64,000 nt of DNA from Sulfitobacter sp. 20_GPM-1509m (GCF_000620505.1 NZ_JIBC01000011.1:101999-165998); one strand, 5' to 3'. Positions 15,736-25,527 are shown, counted from the stretch's first letter. Numbers and translations: made by a program. Notes: a model not told the origin generated them from the sequence alone.

Positions 15736-16788
15736 CTATTGCAGAAGTACGATTTGCATCTTCACATCTGCCGGAGGGGCAGACGCGGCGATTTCGAATG
15801 CGCGCACGCTGTCCGAAAAGTCGAATGTTCTGGTGATCAGCGGTTTGACGTCGATAGCGCCCGAGCTGAGCATGCCGACGCAGCGCGGAAACACATGGGC
15901 GTAACGAAAGATGTTCTCGACGCGCGCCTCGCGGACCATGGCGGCGCCCGCATCATATTGGATCGGATCGGGTTGACCGCCGATCATGACGACACAGCCG
16001 CCGGGGCAAAGCGGTTCGAACACGGTTCTGGCCGCATGCGGCGATCCGGTCGCCTCAAAGACAAGGTCCACACCCCAACCGTCCGTGTCGCGTTTGACGA
16101 TATCGACGATATTCTCTGAACTGACGTCCACCGGCGTGATGGCATCGCTGAGCGATCCGGCAATCTCCAGCTTTTTCGCGGCCAGATCGGTCACATAAAC
16201 CCGCGCACAGCCTGCCGCCAACGCCGCCAACGCCGTCACAAGGCCGATGGGCCCCGCCCCCATGACAATCGCGTTGTCGCCGGGCTTGACCCGCGCCTTG
16301 GTGGCGGCATGGACACCGACTGCCAGGGGTTCGACCATCGCGGCCTCGGCAAAGCTCACATTGTCCGGCAGTTTGAAGGTAAAGGCCTCGGGATGTACGC
16401 ACGTGGGACGCAAGATGCCATGAACAGGCGGCGTCGCCCAGAACCGCACGGCGGGATCGATGTTATACATGCCCAGCAGTGTGGCACGGCTGTTGGGATC
16501 GGGAATGCCCGGCTCCATACAAACACGGTCGCCGGTTTTCAGCGTTTGCACCTCGGCGCCGACCTCGATCACGGTGCCCGACGCCTCGTGGCCCAGGATC
16601 ATCGGTTCATTGACCACGAACGGCCCGATGCGCCCGTGGGTGTAGTAATGGACGTCCGACCCGCAAATGCCCACAGTGTGCAGCTTGATACGCACATCGC
16701 GCGGGCCCAGCGTTTCTTCGACCCTGTCGATGGCGGGAAAATCCCGCAGGTTGAGTTCGTCTTTTTTTTCAAGAACGAGCGCTTTCAT
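15736..16788 (-). CDS. Zinc-dependent polyol dehydrogenase (xylitol/sorbitol/altritol DH type)
   Basis: 350-residue medium-chain dehydrogenase (PF08240 + PF00107). Catalytic zinc ligands are visible: Cys in '[13 protein letters not shown]', His-Glu in 'LGHEASG' and Glu in '[11 protein letters not shown]'. The NAD site is '[19 protein letters not shown]'. The structural-zinc cysteines are replaced ('[19 protein letters not shown]'), as in bacterial xylitol dehydrogenases. It oxidises a secondary hydroxyl of an imported polyol to a ketose. In Agrobacterium a PF00107 enzyme of a similar locus turns D-altritol into D-tagatose; which polyol is used here cannot be decided from sequence. Confidence 0.85.
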   Translation of the reverse strand: MKALVLEKKDELNLRDFPAIDRVEETLGPRDVRIKLHTVGICGSDVHYYTHGRIGPFVVNEPMILGHEASGTVIEVGAEVQTLKTGDRVCMEPGIPDPNSRATLLGMYNIDPAVRFWATPPVHGILRPTCVHPEAFTFKLPDNVSFAEAAMVEPLAVGVHAATKARVKPGDNAIVMGAGPIGLVTALAALAAGCARVYVTDLAAKKLEIAGSLSDAITPVDVSSENIVDIVKRDTDGWGVDLVFEATGSPHAARTVFEPLCPGGCVVMIGGQPDPIQYDAGAAMVREARVENIFRYAHVFPRCVGMLSSGAIDVKPLITRTFDFSDSVRAFEIAASAPPADVKMQIVLLQ

Positions 16789-16791
16789 GTC

Positions 16792-17037
16792 TCAGCCTTT
16801 CCTGATGATGATAAATGCCATCACCAAGGCGATAGCGTTGGCGATCCAGATCGAAAGCCCGGCAGGTTCCAGAAAGCGGAACCAGAACAGCGACAGCGCA
16901 ATCCACAGGACAACCGAAATAAAAAGCCGGTCGAACCAGTTCGTCTCGATGGGCAAAAAGCCTGCATTCTCCTCAGGTGGTGCGGTTTCGTCCTCTTGCT
17001 CTGTCGTGGCAAGTGGAGTGTGGAGGGGCTTGCTCAT
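16792..17037 (-). CDS. Small two-helix membrane protein of the polyol operon
   Basis: 81 residues. The hydrophilic N-terminus is rich in Glu and Pro, followed by two hydrophobic segments ('LFISVVLWIALSLFWFRFL' and 'LSIWIANAIALVMAFIIII'-like stretch near the C-terminus). The gene lies 4 bp after the permease stop and 3 bp before the dehydrogenase start, so it is tightly embedded in the operon. Its role is unknown; it could be an accessory subunit of the importer. I do not recognise the family. Confidence 0.7.
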   Translation of the reverse strand: MSKPLHTPLATTEQEDETAPPEENAGFLPIETNWFDRLFISVVLWIALSLFWFRFLEPAGLSIWIANAIALVMAFIIIRKG

Positions 17038-17041
17038 GTTG

Positions 17042-17878
17042 TTATCCTTTCACCGCGCCAAAGGTCAGCCCCGCGACGATGTGTTTTTGCACCAGGCCAA
17101 AGACGATCAAGGCCGGGATCAGCGTAAAGACCGAAATTGTCGCCATGATGCCCCATTCTGTGCCGGTCGACGTCACGTATTCGGACAGACCCGTGGTCAG
17201 GGTGCGCGCGTTGAAATTGGTCAGGGTCGCGGCCAGCAGGTATTCGTTCCAGGCAAAGACCCACGTCAGGATCAGGGTCACGGCCAGACCGGGACGGCAC
17301 AGCGGAAATACGATCTCGGTGATGACCTTCCATGCGCTGGCACCGTCGACATAGGCCGCCTCGTCCAGTTCTTTGGGAATGCCGTCCAGGGTTGGCCGCA
17401 GCGTCCAGATGGCAAAGGGCAGGTTGAAGGTGCAATAGACCAGGATCATGCCGATCCGCGTGTCCAGCAGGTTCCAGTCCCCCACCGCATAGACTTGTGT
17501 CATCAGCAAAAACAAGGGCAACAGGAACACCGCCGGCGGCGCCATCCGGTTGGTGATGGTCCAGAAGAATATCGACTCCTTGCCGCTCATGTTGAACCTC
17601 GACAACGCATAGCAGGCAAAGAACCCCAGCACCGTGCACAGCACTGCGTTCCCGGTCGAAATGATGACCGAATTCAGCATATAGCTGCGCAAGAGCCGGT
17701 CACCCCAGACTTTGGCATAGTTCCCCCAGTAGGGGTCCGACAGGATCAGCTCGGGTGTCGAGAAAAGCTGAACGGCAGGCTTTACCGAAATGACGAACAG
17801 CCAGTAGATCGGGAACAGGGTTAGTACGCTGACAAGGCTCCAGAAGACGATACCGATGATCGGGCTTTGCTTTTTCAT
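17042..17878 (-). CDS. smoG: Polyol ABC transporter permease 2 (MalG/SmoG type)
   Basis: 278 residues from ATG 17878. Six predicted membrane spans, and the EAA loop that docks on the ATPase ('ELDEAAYVDGASAWKVITEIVFPLCRPG'; the conserved EAA-G motif is 'EAAYVDGA'). The C-terminus 'KHIVAGLTFGAVKG' is typical of MalG-type permeases. It pairs with the permease encoded 4 bp upstream. Confidence 0.92.
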   Translation of the reverse strand: MKKQSPIIGIVFWSLVSVLTLFPIYWLFVISVKPAVQLFSTPELILSDPYWGNYAKVWGDRLLRSYMLNSVIISTGNAVLCTVLGFFACYALSRFNMSGKESIFFWTITNRMAPPAVFLLPLFLLMTQVYAVGDWNLLDTRIGMILVYCTFNLPFAIWTLRPTLDGIPKELDEAAYVDGASAWKVITEIVFPLCRPGLAVTLILTWVFAWNEYLLAATLTNFNARTLTTGLSEYVTSTGTEWGIMATISVFTLIPALIVFGLVQKHIVAGLTFGAVKG

Positions 17879-17882
17879 AGCA

Positions 17883-18758
17883 TCAGTCCTTCTTGCTGCG
17901 AGGGGCAAGCATGGTCACGTACAGCAACCAGCAGGCGACGATGGTGAGGTAGAGAACGACGACCGAGATGGTCGACCCGTAACCGTAATTGGTTTTCGGG
18001 AATACTTCCTTGAAGATGTGAACCCCGACAAAGCGGGTGGCCGAGCCGGGCCCGCCTCCGGTCAGCATCCAAACCTCGTCAACCGTTCTAAGGGCGTCCA
18101 TGAGACGGATAAAAACGGTTGCAACGACGGCGGGGGCAATCATCGGCAGCGTAATGTGCCAAAAGATCTGACGCTTGTTCGCACCGTCGATCTGAGCCTG
18201 TTCAAAGGGGTCGGACGGCAGCGAAACCAAAGCAGCAATCAGCGTCAGCGTCACAAGCGGTGTCCAGTGCCAGATATCCATGATAACCACCGTGGCAAAG
18301 GCGGCAGGCGCGGAAGTGGCGATGTTCATCGTGATCCCGAACCAATCGTCGAGGAACTTTGGAATGATCCCGATTGACGGCGTTGTCATCAGTTTCCAGA
18401 CCGACCCGACGATAATCGGCGCCATGATCAACGGCAGCGTGTGGATCGTGCGAAAGATGGCCTTGCCCGGAAAATCGCGCATGAACGCCTGCGCCAGCAC
18501 ATAGCCCAGGATCAGTTCCGACACCACGGCGAATAAAACGAACAGCACCGTTACGCCAATCGAATTCAGGAACGCAGGATCAAAGACGATCTGACGAAAG
18601 TTGTCCGCGCCGTTGAACACCATCTCTGGATCGACCGCGAAAGGGTTCCATTGATGAAACGAGACAAAGACGACATAGATGAAGGGCAAGACACCAAAGA
18701 AGAACAGAATCAACAGTGTCGGTGCCAGAAGGATCCAGCCAAGTGTTTTGGATTGCAT
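17883..18758 (-). CDS. smoF: Polyol ABC transporter permease 1 (MalF/SmoF type)
   Basis: 291 residues from ATG 18758 ('MQSKTLGWILLAPTLLILFF'). Six membrane spans; EAA-like docking loop 'PFEQAQIDGANKRQIFWHITLP'-type sequence near residue 190. It forms the membrane channel with the second permease. The gene begins about 135 bp after the binding-protein stop, a gap that can lower its expression relative to the binding protein, a common arrangement. Confidence 0.92.
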   Translation of the reverse strand: MQSKTLGWILLAPTLLILFFFGVLPFIYVVFVSFHQWNPFAVDPEMVFNGADNFRQIVFDPAFLNSIGVTVLFVLFAVVSELILGYVLAQAFMRDFPGKAIFRTIHTLPLIMAPIIVGSVWKLMTTPSIGIIPKFLDDWFGITMNIATSAPAAFATVVIMDIWHWTPLVTLTLIAALVSLPSDPFEQAQIDGANKRQIFWHITLPMIAPAVVATVFIRLMDALRTVDEVWMLTGGGPGSATRFVGVHIFKEVFPKTNYGYGSTISVVVLYLTIVACWLLYVTMLAPRSKKD

Positions 18759-18892
18759 GACGCACCTTTGCTGTTGTCGATGCCCGACGATGACATCGAC
18801 CGTGTCTTGAGTGAATATGACCTGGTTTTGATGTGGGTCGCCGCTTGAAACCAGCGGCGGCGACCCTGTCGGCAACCTGAGAGGAGATCAGG

Positions 18893-20332
18893 TTACTTGC
18901 GGTAGCCCAGTTCGGTCAAAGTGGTTTCCGCCGTTGCGGCCATCTGGTCCAGACCTTCCTGAACCCCCAGATCGCCTGTCAGGATCTGGTAAAAGACCGG
19001 CGCTGTCGCTTCGCGGACCTGCGCGTGGAACGGATAGGCAGGAGCCCCTGCGAACAGGTAACCCTTGTCCTTGATCAGGTCATAATATCCGCTCAGCTTG
19101 GTGTTCATCTCCTGAACCTTGGGATCGTCATAGGTCGCGGTGTTGGTCACACGCGGCGCGGCAACCGCCCAATCGGGCTGAACTTCGTTCTGGCCGATAT
19201 ACTGCAGGAACAGCGCGGTGGCTTCTTTGTTTTTGGACGAATGGGGCATGCCGAACGCGCCGCCATCATAATAGCCGATGTAACCTGTGCCGCCTTCGAC
19301 CTCTTCCAGAATGCCGTCTTTCAGCGGCGGCAGCGCCACGCCGACCTTGCCGACAACCAGCGATTTGGTTTCGTCCGCGGCGATCCAGCCTGCGTTTTCG
19401 CCGTAAACCAGACCCTGCGCAGCGCGACCTGCGCCAAAGGTGGTGCCAACCTCGGTCCAGGTTGATGCGGGGCTTTCGGGCGGTGCGATGTCACGCATGG
19501 ACAGCCACCATTCCATTGCCTCAACGGCTTCGGGGCTGTTCATTTCGCCGCCGTTTTCAACCGAAGCGCCATAGTTGTTGTCCGCGTCGATGCCCCAGTT
19601 GTAGACGCCAAAGGTTGGAGCGACCGACTCGAAATATTCATACCAGGACGCCACGTGACCGGTATGGGCCTGCGCGGTGGTGCCCCACAGATCCATGTCG
19701 TTTTCATTGCCATAGTCGGTAAAGAACTGCGCGATCTCGGCATATTCCGCATGGGTCGTCGCGGGGGCGAGGTCGCGACCGGTCTTTTCCTTGAATGCCG
19801 CCTGAATATCGGGATCGTTAAATAGGTCGGTCCGGTAAAGATAGACCTTCAGGAAGGCTTCCATCGGCACACCGTACAGATGGCCTGCGTCATCCTTGAA
19901 GTAGTCTGCAAAGGTGGTGAAATTGCTCTCGTCGTAGGTGCCCGCCTTCAGATCCGGATTGTCGGCCAGGAACTGGGTCAGGTCGGTCAGAAAGTCGCGG
20001 GACAGATACGAATAGATGATGTCTTGTTCGATATAGGCCATATCATAGATGCCGGTGCCGGCTTCCATGTCCTTGATGGCTTTGTCGAACATCTGATCCC
20101 AGGATGTGGTTTCGACGTCGACCCGAATGCCGGTCAGCGCCTCGAATTCCGGCGCGAGAACTTCACGGATGTACAGTGATGGCGGCGACGATTCCGTCAC
20201 GCCACGGATGGTGACTCCCTGATACGGTTCGGCGGCTGCTTTCCACCAGGCCGCGTCGATTTCGGCAAATGCCGAGGTTGCGGCTACGGTCAGTGCAAGC
20301 GCGGATGCGCCTATCTTGAATGCAAAACTCAC
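18893..20332 (-). CDS. smoE: Polyol-binding periplasmic protein of the ABC importer
   Basis: About 479 residues from a GTG at 20332, preferred because a strong GGGAGG ribosome site sits just upstream and the N-terminus then is a proper signal peptide ('[20 protein letters not shown]'). Family 1 extracellular solute-binding protein ('[20 protein letters not shown]', '[20 protein letters not shown]', '[20 protein letters not shown]'). It is longer than average because of inserted loops, as in the sorbitol/mannitol-type binders of Rhodobacteraceae. First gene of the minus-strand operon, divergent from the SorC regulator. Confidence 0.9.
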   Translation of the reverse strand: MSFAFKIGASALALTVAATSAFAEIDAAWWKAAAEPYQGVTIRGVTESSPPSLYIREVLAPEFEALTGIRVDVETTSWDQMFDKAIKDMEAGTGIYDMAYIEQDIIYSYLSRDFLTDLTQFLADNPDLKAGTYDESNFTTFADYFKDDAGHLYGVPMEAFLKVYLYRTDLFNDPDIQAAFKEKTGRDLAPATTHAEYAEIAQFFTDYGNENDMDLWGTTAQAHTGHVASWYEYFESVAPTFGVYNWGIDADNNYGASVENGGEMNSPEAVEAMEWWLSMRDIAPPESPASTWTEVGTTFGAGRAAQGLVYGENAGWIAADETKSLVVGKVGVALPPLKDGILEEVEGGTGYIGYYDGGAFGMPHSSKNKEATALFLQYIGQNEVQPDWAVAAPRVTNTATYDDPKVQEMNTKLSGYYDLIKDKGYLFAGAPAYPFHAQVREATAPVFYQILTGDLGVQEGLDQMAATAETTLTELGYRK

Positions 20333-20414
20333 GGTTTTCCTCCCATTTTTAAGGGCGCAGCGCAGGCTGTTGAACACACTAAGCGAATCGTTGCACGCCA
20401 CCTCCCACTACGAA

Positions 20415-20428
20415 CATGCAATTGCATG
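20415..20428. promoter_or_regulatory. Perfect palindrome CATGCAATTGCATG between the binding-protein and sorC genes
   Basis: A 14 bp perfect palindrome in the 208 bp divergent promoter region, 83 bp from the binding-protein start and 113 bp from the regulator start. It is a good candidate operator for the SorC regulator. No second copy was noticed. Confidence 0.5.
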
Positions 20429-20540
20429 AGCTGTAATTCAAGTGTAAATTTTCATCTGTAAGCATTGCCGCCCATATGTATATGTGCTACCTCGTTGTGC
20501 AGTTGTCGCATATGACGTCGGCGTGTCTGGGGGGTTCAAT

Positions 20541-21521
20541 TTGGGGCGTGAAGCAATTGAAGACAGCGATGCCTTCGTCACCGAGGTTTGCTGGCATTAT
20601 TATGTGAATGAAATGACCCAGGCCGAGGTTGCACGTCAGATGGGCGTCACAAGGCTGCGTGTGAATCAGGCGATTCAACGAGCGAAATCGCTGGGTTTTG
20701 TGAAAATCCAGATCGAATCGCCGTTTTTGCCGCGTGTTGAGTTGCAGGAGAACCTGAAGGCGGCTCTAGGGCTGCGGCGTGTCGTCGTCGGGTCCGCAAA
20801 CGAGGCGGATTACGACTATCACAAACCCGTCGGCGCAGCGCTTGCGGCACTGCTTGCGGAACGTCTGGCAACGGGCGGTTGGACGTCGCTGGGCGTGTCC
20901 TGGGGTGTGACTCTGGACGCCGCTATCAGAAAGCTTACGCGGCAATCGCACCCGGATCTGGAGGTTGTGTCCATTCTTGGTGGCACGGCAAAGGGATCGA
21001 CGCTGAACTCTTTTGGCATCGCCTCGGGCTTTGCCAACGTGCTGGGCGCGCATTTTTCGGTTCTGACTGCGCCGATCTATCTGTCCGAAGGAATCGACCG
21101 CAAAGTTTTCCTTTCGCAATACGCGCTTAAGGAACATTTCGAGAAATTCAAAACCCTTGATGCGGTGCTTTTGACCTGTTCGAACGTATCGGAAAAATCC
21201 TTTCTGGTTGAACACGGGCTGCCGCATGAACTGACGCCACAGGCCCTGATCGACGCCGGGGCCATCGGGGATGTACTGGGGCAGTTTCTTGATCGCGACG
21301 GCGCCTCGGTGTCCGAGGCAGTGGACAATCGGACCGTCGGAATGCCGCTCAGTCAGGTTCTGGACGTGCCGGAAAAGATTATGGCCGCCGCAGGCCCGCA
21401 CAAGGTCGAAATCATCCGGGCCGCCTGCAAACGCAACTTGGTCGATACGCTGGTGACCGACGATGTGACCGCGCGCCTTCTGCTTGCGGACGCGCCGGTG
21501 CGAGCCAGTGGCGCAGAATAA
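20541..21521 (+). CDS. SorC/DeoR-family sugar-responsive transcriptional regulator
   Basis: 326 residues from TTG 20541, which has a G-rich ribosome site; an in-frame GTG at 20484 would add 19 residues. N-terminal helix-turn-helix 'VNEMTQAEVARQMGVTRLRVNQAIQRA', then the SorC sugar-phosphate-binding domain ('SLGVSWGVTLDAAIRKL', 'VVSILGGTAKGSTLNSF', 'HFSVLTAPIYLSEG'). Such proteins are activators or repressors that sense a phosphorylated sugar; tagatose-6-phosphate or xylulose-5-phosphate would fit the neighbours. It faces the transporter operon and precedes the kinase/GatZ operon. Confidence 0.85.
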   Translation: MGREAIEDSDAFVTEVCWHYYVNEMTQAEVARQMGVTRLRVNQAIQRAKSLGFVKIQIESPFLPRVELQENLKAALGLRRVVVGSANEADYDYHKPVGAALAALLAERLATGGWTSLGVSWGVTLDAAIRKLTRQSHPDLEVVSILGGTAKGSTLNSFGIASGFANVLGAHFSVLTAPIYLSEGIDRKVFLSQYALKEHFEKFKTLDAVLLTCSNVSEKSFLVEHGLPHELTPQALIDAGAIGDVLGQFLDRDGASVSEAVDNRTVGMPLSQVLDVPEKIMAAAGPHKVEIIRAACKRNLVDTLVTDDVTARLLLADAPVRASGAE

Positions 21522-21661
21522 CCGGAGAGTCACTTGATGCGAAGGTTTGGAGCTCAGTATTTTGTCTGGACAAGCGGTCAAGCTTCGTCGGGATTAGATT
21601 TCGCTTTGATGACACCCGTAGGCACCAGGTTTTGTCGCGCTATCAAAATGCGGGTGAAGCA

Positions 21662-22642
21662 ATGACATTGGCCGCGGACAGTGTTGGCCCAACGGTGTGC
21701 ATCGGCGAAATTCTTACCGAAATCGTTGCCACAACGATCGGCTCAGGCTTTGGCGAGCCGATTCCCTTGATGGGGCCTTATCCCAGCGGTGCCCCAGCAA
21801 TCTTCATAGATCAGTGCGCGCGTTTTGGCGGGTCGGCTGCGATGATCGGGACGGTTGGTAACGATGATTTCGGGCGCATGAACATCGACCGGCTGCGGCG
21901 GGACAATGTCGATGTCTCCGGAATAGGTGTCGATGCGGAATTACCTACTGGGACAGCATTCGTTCGATATCGGCCTGACGGCGATCGTGACTTCGTATTC
22001 AACATGTGGACATCCGCCGCCGGAAGGCTGACATGGACCGATGCAGTCGACGCGATCGTTTCGCGCGCAGGGCACCTACACGTTATGGGTACTCTGTTAA
22101 GTAACGCAACTGTCTGGCCGATAATTGAATGCGCGGCTGAAATCATATCGGACCGGGGCGGGAGCATTTCGCTCGACCCCAATATGCGCAAGGAACTACA
22201 GGCCGATCAAGCGACCAGCGCGCGGGTCGCAACGATGATCGCTATGTCGGATCTTTTGTTGCCGTCCGGAGACGAGATGTTTGTTGCTGCCGGCATGTCC
22301 CCGGATGAGGGTGAGGAAGCGGCAATCCAACATCTGTTCCGTCTGGGCGTTTCGGAAATCGCGATTAAGCGCGGCTGGCACGGATCAAGCTGTCACGAGG
22401 CCAATGGTACATTGACACGTGTTCCGGCATTCCGCGTCAAAGAAACTGACCCCACCGGTGCCGGAGACTGCTTTGGCGGAGCGTATGTTGCGGCACGCCG
22501 ACTGGGCATGAGCCCCCGACAATGCCTGACCTATGCAAATGCCGCCGGGGCACGCAACGTAACGTTCCGCGGTCCTATGGAAGGGATCGGGACGCGACAT
22601 GAGCTAGACAAATTCATTCAAGAAACGGAGCTTTCATTATGA
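21662..22642 (+). CDS. PfkB-family carbohydrate kinase, probable D-tagatose/fructose kinase
   Basis: 326 residues from ATG 21662. Ribokinase/PfkB (PF00294) landmarks are the N-terminal glycine pair region 'FGGSAAMIGTVGNDDFGRMNIDRL' and the anion hole and catalytic Asp in 'DPTGAGDCFGGAYVA'. It overlaps the next gene by 4 bp (ATGA). A PF00294 kinase next to a PF08013 protein, a PF00107 dehydrogenase and a polyol ABC importer is the combination described for D-altritol/galactitol use in Agrobacterium, where the kinase makes D-tagatose-6-phosphate. That activity is inferred from the neighbours. Confidence 0.8.
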   Translation: MTLAADSVGPTVCIGEILTEIVATTIGSGFGEPIPLMGPYPSGAPAIFIDQCARFGGSAAMIGTVGNDDFGRMNIDRLRRDNVDVSGIGVDAELPTGTAFVRYRPDGDRDFVFNMWTSAAGRLTWTDAVDAIVSRAGHLHVMGTLLSNATVWPIIECAAEIISDRGGSISLDPNMRKELQADQATSARVATMIAMSDLLLPSGDEMFVAAGMSPDEGEEAAIQHLFRLGVSEIAIKRGWHGSSCHEANGTLTRVPAFRVKETDPTGAGDCFGGAYVAARRLGMSPRQCLTYANAAGARNVTFRGPMEGIGTRHELDKFIQETELSL

Positions 22643-23919
22643 CGGCCGTCCAGTTGACGGACCTTGCGGGGTTCCATCGTATGGGGCAGGCCAGAGGGAT
22701 AACGTCTGTTTGCTCTGCCCACCCAATCGTCCTGCGCGCAGCACTGCGCCATGGGCGCAAATATGGCAGCACTGTCCTGATTGAAGCGACCTGTAATCAA
22801 GTCAACCATGCTGGCGGTTATACAGGCATGACCCCGTCTGATTTCGCCGATCTGGTCCATGAACTTGCCGATGAAGAAGGCTGCCCACGCGAATTGATCG
22901 TGCTTGGGGGGGACCACCTTGGGCCCAATCCGTGGCGCCATCTTCCGGTCGCGGCGGCGATGGAGCAGGCCAGCGACATGATCGCGGCTTATATCAGCGC
23001 GGGGTTCCGCAAAATTCACCTTGATACGTCGATGGGCTGTGCAGGCGAAGCCGCGGCGCTGGATGACGAGACGACTGCTCTGCGGGCAGCACAGCTTGTC
23101 GCCCGCGCAGAACAAACCGCAGAACACTTGGATTTTCCGTTGCCGCTTTACATCATTGGCACCGAGGTTCCTCCACCCGGGGGCGCGGACCACGCGCTGG
23201 AAACGATTACGCCGACAAAATCAGATGCGGCCCGCAAGACAATTGAGGTTCATAACAGGATTTTCACGGAACATGGTCTTTTGGGAATGGAGGCCCGCGT
23301 CATTGGGTTAGTAGTCCAGCCTGGCGTGGAATTCGGAAACCAGAACGTCATCCCTTATGAGGCATCGAGGGCGCGCGACCTACTAAGCGTTTTGGAGGCG
23401 CATGACGGTCTCGTGTTTGAGGCACACAGTACGGATTATCAGGGCACTGGTCCGCTGTCGGAAATGGTCAGAGACGGCTTCGCGATCCTCAAAGTCGGTC
23501 CTGAGTTGACCTTCGTGCTACGCGAGGCACTTTACGCGCTCGACCTTATCGCAAGTGACATCCTGCCCGACTATGGTAACCGCCCTCTTTATAGAGCAAT
23601 GGAAGATTTGATGGAGACCCAAAAGGAGAATTGGACACGTCACTATCCTGGCACGGCGGCAGAACAACGCGTCATGCGCCACTACTCACTATCGGACCGC
23701 ATTCGATATTATTGGACAGAAAAAAAGGCGCAGGAAGCCGTCGCAAACCTTTTGGCGGCCCTTGACGGTCGGACCGTGCCCCTGCCTCTGATGTGGCAAC
23801 ACATGCCCCGCGCGGCTCATGCCGCTGGCCGACCGCTCGACCCCGAAGCGCTTTTGATCCAGCGCGTCTGCGATACGCTGGCCGCCTACCACGCCGCCTG
23901 CACACCCAATGAGGTCTGA
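22639..23919 (+). CDS. kbaZ: GatZ/KbaZ-family protein (tagatose-6-phosphate 4-epimerase or aldolase subunit)
   Basis: 426 residues, full length for PF08013. Landmarks: 'GITSVCSAHPIVLRAALRHG', 'LIEATCNQVNHAGGYTGMTP', 'LGGDHLGPNPWRHLPVAAAM', 'FRKIHLDTSMGCAGE' and 'FEAHSTDYQG'. GatZ/KbaZ was first described as a non-catalytic partner of tagatose-bisphosphate aldolase; in Agrobacterium a member was shown to convert D-tagatose-6-phosphate to D-fructose-6-phosphate. No GatY/KbaY aldolase gene is present in the window, which favours the epimerase role. Translationally coupled to the kinase. Confidence 0.88.
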   Translation: MTAVQLTDLAGFHRMGQARGITSVCSAHPIVLRAALRHGRKYGSTVLIEATCNQVNHAGGYTGMTPSDFADLVHELADEEGCPRELIVLGGDHLGPNPWRHLPVAAAMEQASDMIAAYISAGFRKIHLDTSMGCAGEAAALDDETTALRAAQLVARAEQTAEHLDFPLPLYIIGTEVPPPGGADHALETITPTKSDAARKTIEVHNRIFTEHGLLGMEARVIGLVVQPGVEFGNQNVIPYEASRARDLLSVLEAHDGLVFEAHSTDYQGTGPLSEMVRDGFAILKVGPELTFVLREALYALDLIASDILPDYGNRPLYRAMEDLMETQKENWTRHYPGTAAEQRVMRHYSLSDRIRYYWTEKKAQEAVANLLAALDGRTVPLPLMWQHMPRAAHAAGRPLDPEALLIQRVCDTLAAYHAACTPNEV

Positions 23920-23979
23920 ACTTCAAATGGCTCGAACTTCACGCCCTGGCAGATACTTATCAGAATAAGGAACACAGCG

Positions 23980-24711
23980 ATGAACGCCCAATTCGAAGGA
24001 AAATCGGTCATCATCACAGGTGCCGGAAAAGGTATTGGACGGGCCTGCGCGGTGGTGATGGCTAAACGTGGCGCATCCGTTGTCGCCATGGCCAGAACCA
24101 AATCCGATCTGGACAGTCTCAGACAGGAAACCGGTTGCCGTTCCATTATCGTCGATCTGATGGACAACACTGCTGCCCGCGCCGCGATGAAAGAGGTCGG
24201 CACCTGTGATTTTCTGATCAATTGCGCCGGGACCAATGTCCTCGAAACAATACTGGACATGACGGACGCGGGGTACGAGGCCGTGATGGGCATCAACCTG
24301 CGTGCAGCGCTGATCTGTGCTCAGGAGTTCGCCAGGGCCCGCGTTCAGGCGGGCGGGGGCGGCGCGATCCTGAATGTTACGTCGATTGCTGGGCATCGCG
24401 GGTTTGGTGAACACTTGTGCTACGCTGCCTCAAAGGCCGGCCTCGAAGGTGCGACGCGCGTTATGGCAAAAGAACTGGGCGCCTATGGCATCCGCGTCAA
24501 TGCCGTTGCACCGACCGTGACGATGACAGAACTGGCCGCCGCCGCGTGGTCCGACCCCGCGAAGAAAGATCCGATGATGGTACGCCACCCCATCGGCCGC
24601 TTTGCCGAGGTCGATGAGGTGGCCAAATCCATCGTCATGCTCCTGTCCGACGATGCCCCCATGGTGACCGGCGCCGTTCTTCCCGTCGACGGCGGGTTTC
24701 TCGCCGTCTGA
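23980..24711 (+). CDS. Short-chain dehydrogenase, L-xylulose reductase/galactitol-DH-like
   Basis: 243 residues, classical SDR. Cofactor motif 'ITGAGKGIGRACAVVMAKRGA', 'NCAGT' motif, catalytic Ser in 'LNVTSIAGHRG', and 'CYAASKAGLEG' with Tyr and Lys. The start of strand 2 ('VVAMARTKSDLDSLRQE') resembles dicarbonyl/L-xylulose reductases, which have an arginine here that favours NADP. It may interconvert a polyol and ketose. A ribosome site (AAGGAACACAGCG) precedes the ATG; 60 bp from the GatZ gene. Confidence 0.82.
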   Translation: MNAQFEGKSVIITGAGKGIGRACAVVMAKRGASVVAMARTKSDLDSLRQETGCRSIIVDLMDNTAARAAMKEVGTCDFLINCAGTNVLETILDMTDAGYEAVMGINLRAALICAQEFARARVQAGGGGAILNVTSIAGHRGFGEHLCYAASKAGLEGATRVMAKELGAYGIRVNAVAPTVTMTELAAAAWSDPAKKDPMMVRHPIGRFAEVDEVAKSIVMLLSDDAPMVTGAVLPVDGGFLAV

Positions 24712-24740
24712 ACGTCTTAACCTGAACAAAGGAGGCCGAT

Positions 24741-25469
24741 ATGGCCGAAAGTCTTAACGGAAAAATCGCAGCAGTCACCGGGGCTGCCTCTGGCATCGGC
24801 CTTGCCGCCACCGAGGCTCTGTTGGCCGAGGGCGCGACAGTGGTCATGGTCGACAGAGACGAAAACGCGCTGCAGGCTTGTATCGACCGGCTCGGCGAAA
24901 AGGCGATCGCGCAGGTCACCAATCTGCTGAATGCCGACAGCTGCAAGGCGATGGTCCCGTCGATCCTCAAAAAGGTGGATCACATTGATATCCTTTATTG
25001 CAACGCCGGCACCTATATCGGCGGTGACCTTGACCAGACCGATCCCGATACCATCGACCGGATGCTGAACTTGAACGTCAATGCAGTGATGAAGAATGTG
25101 CACGCGGTCATCCCGCATATGAAACAGCGCGGCATCGGTGACATCTGGGTGACCTGTTCGGTTGCCGGTCACGCCGCCATCCCGTGGGAGCCGGTCTACT
25201 CGGGGTCCAAATGGGCCATCACCTGTTTCGTGCAGACCATGCGGCGCCAGTTGCGTGAATATGGCATTCGCGTGGGTCAGGTATCGCCCGGTCCTGTGGT
25301 GTCCGCGCTGTTGGTCGACTGGCCCGCAGACAGGTTGCAAAAGGCCAAGGACAGTGGTTCTATCATCGAACCTACCGAAGTGTCGGACGCTCTGATCTAT
25401 GTACTGACGCGCGGACGCAACGTGACGATCCGGGATATGATCATTTTGCCCACGGCATTTGACATCTGA
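24741..25469 (+). CDS. Short-chain dehydrogenase, ribitol dehydrogenase-like
   Basis: 242 residues. SDR motifs: 'VTGAASGIGLAATEALLAEGA', Asp at the end of strand 2 ('VVMVDRDE', favouring NAD), 'CNAGTYIGGDLDQTDPDTID', and catalytic 'YSGSKWAITCFVQTMRRQ'. The segment 'MLNLNVNAVMKNVHAVIPHM' and the C-terminus 'VTIRDMIILPTAFDI' are characteristic of ribitol 2-dehydrogenases, which form D-ribulose. An AAAGGAGG ribosome site lies just upstream. With the zinc dehydrogenase and the other SDR, the locus has three polyol dehydrogenases. Confidence 0.82.
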   Translation: MAESLNGKIAAVTGAASGIGLAATEALLAEGATVVMVDRDENALQACIDRLGEKAIAQVTNLLNADSCKAMVPSILKKVDHIDILYCNAGTYIGGDLDQTDPDTIDRMLNLNVNAVMKNVHAVIPHMKQRGIGDIWVTCSVAGHAAIPWEPVYSGSKWAITCFVQTMRRQLREYGIRVGQVSPGPVVSALLVDWPADRLQKAKDSGSIIEPTEVSDALIYVLTRGRNVTIRDMIILPTAFDI

Positions 25470-25494
25470 CCAAAACAATGACGGAGGAGGACAG

Positions 25495-25527
25495 ATGCGT
25501 TCTTTTCACCGGTTCTACATAATGTAG
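25495..25527 (+). pseudogene. Start of a lost operon gene
   Basis: A strong ribosome site (ACGGAGGAGGACAG) is followed by ATG and only ten codons ('MRSFHRFYIM') before a stop. The site is placed like that of the next gene in the polyol operon, 25 bp after the ribitol-DH-like stop. The coding sequence seems to have been cut off by the rearrangement that brought in the IS remnants that follow. Confidence 0.45.

Noticed and set aside
16667..17824. 385-codon plus-strand frame opposite the permease genes
   Set aside because: His/Gln/Arg-rich antisense shadow with no known domain; the minus-strand ABC genes explain the region.
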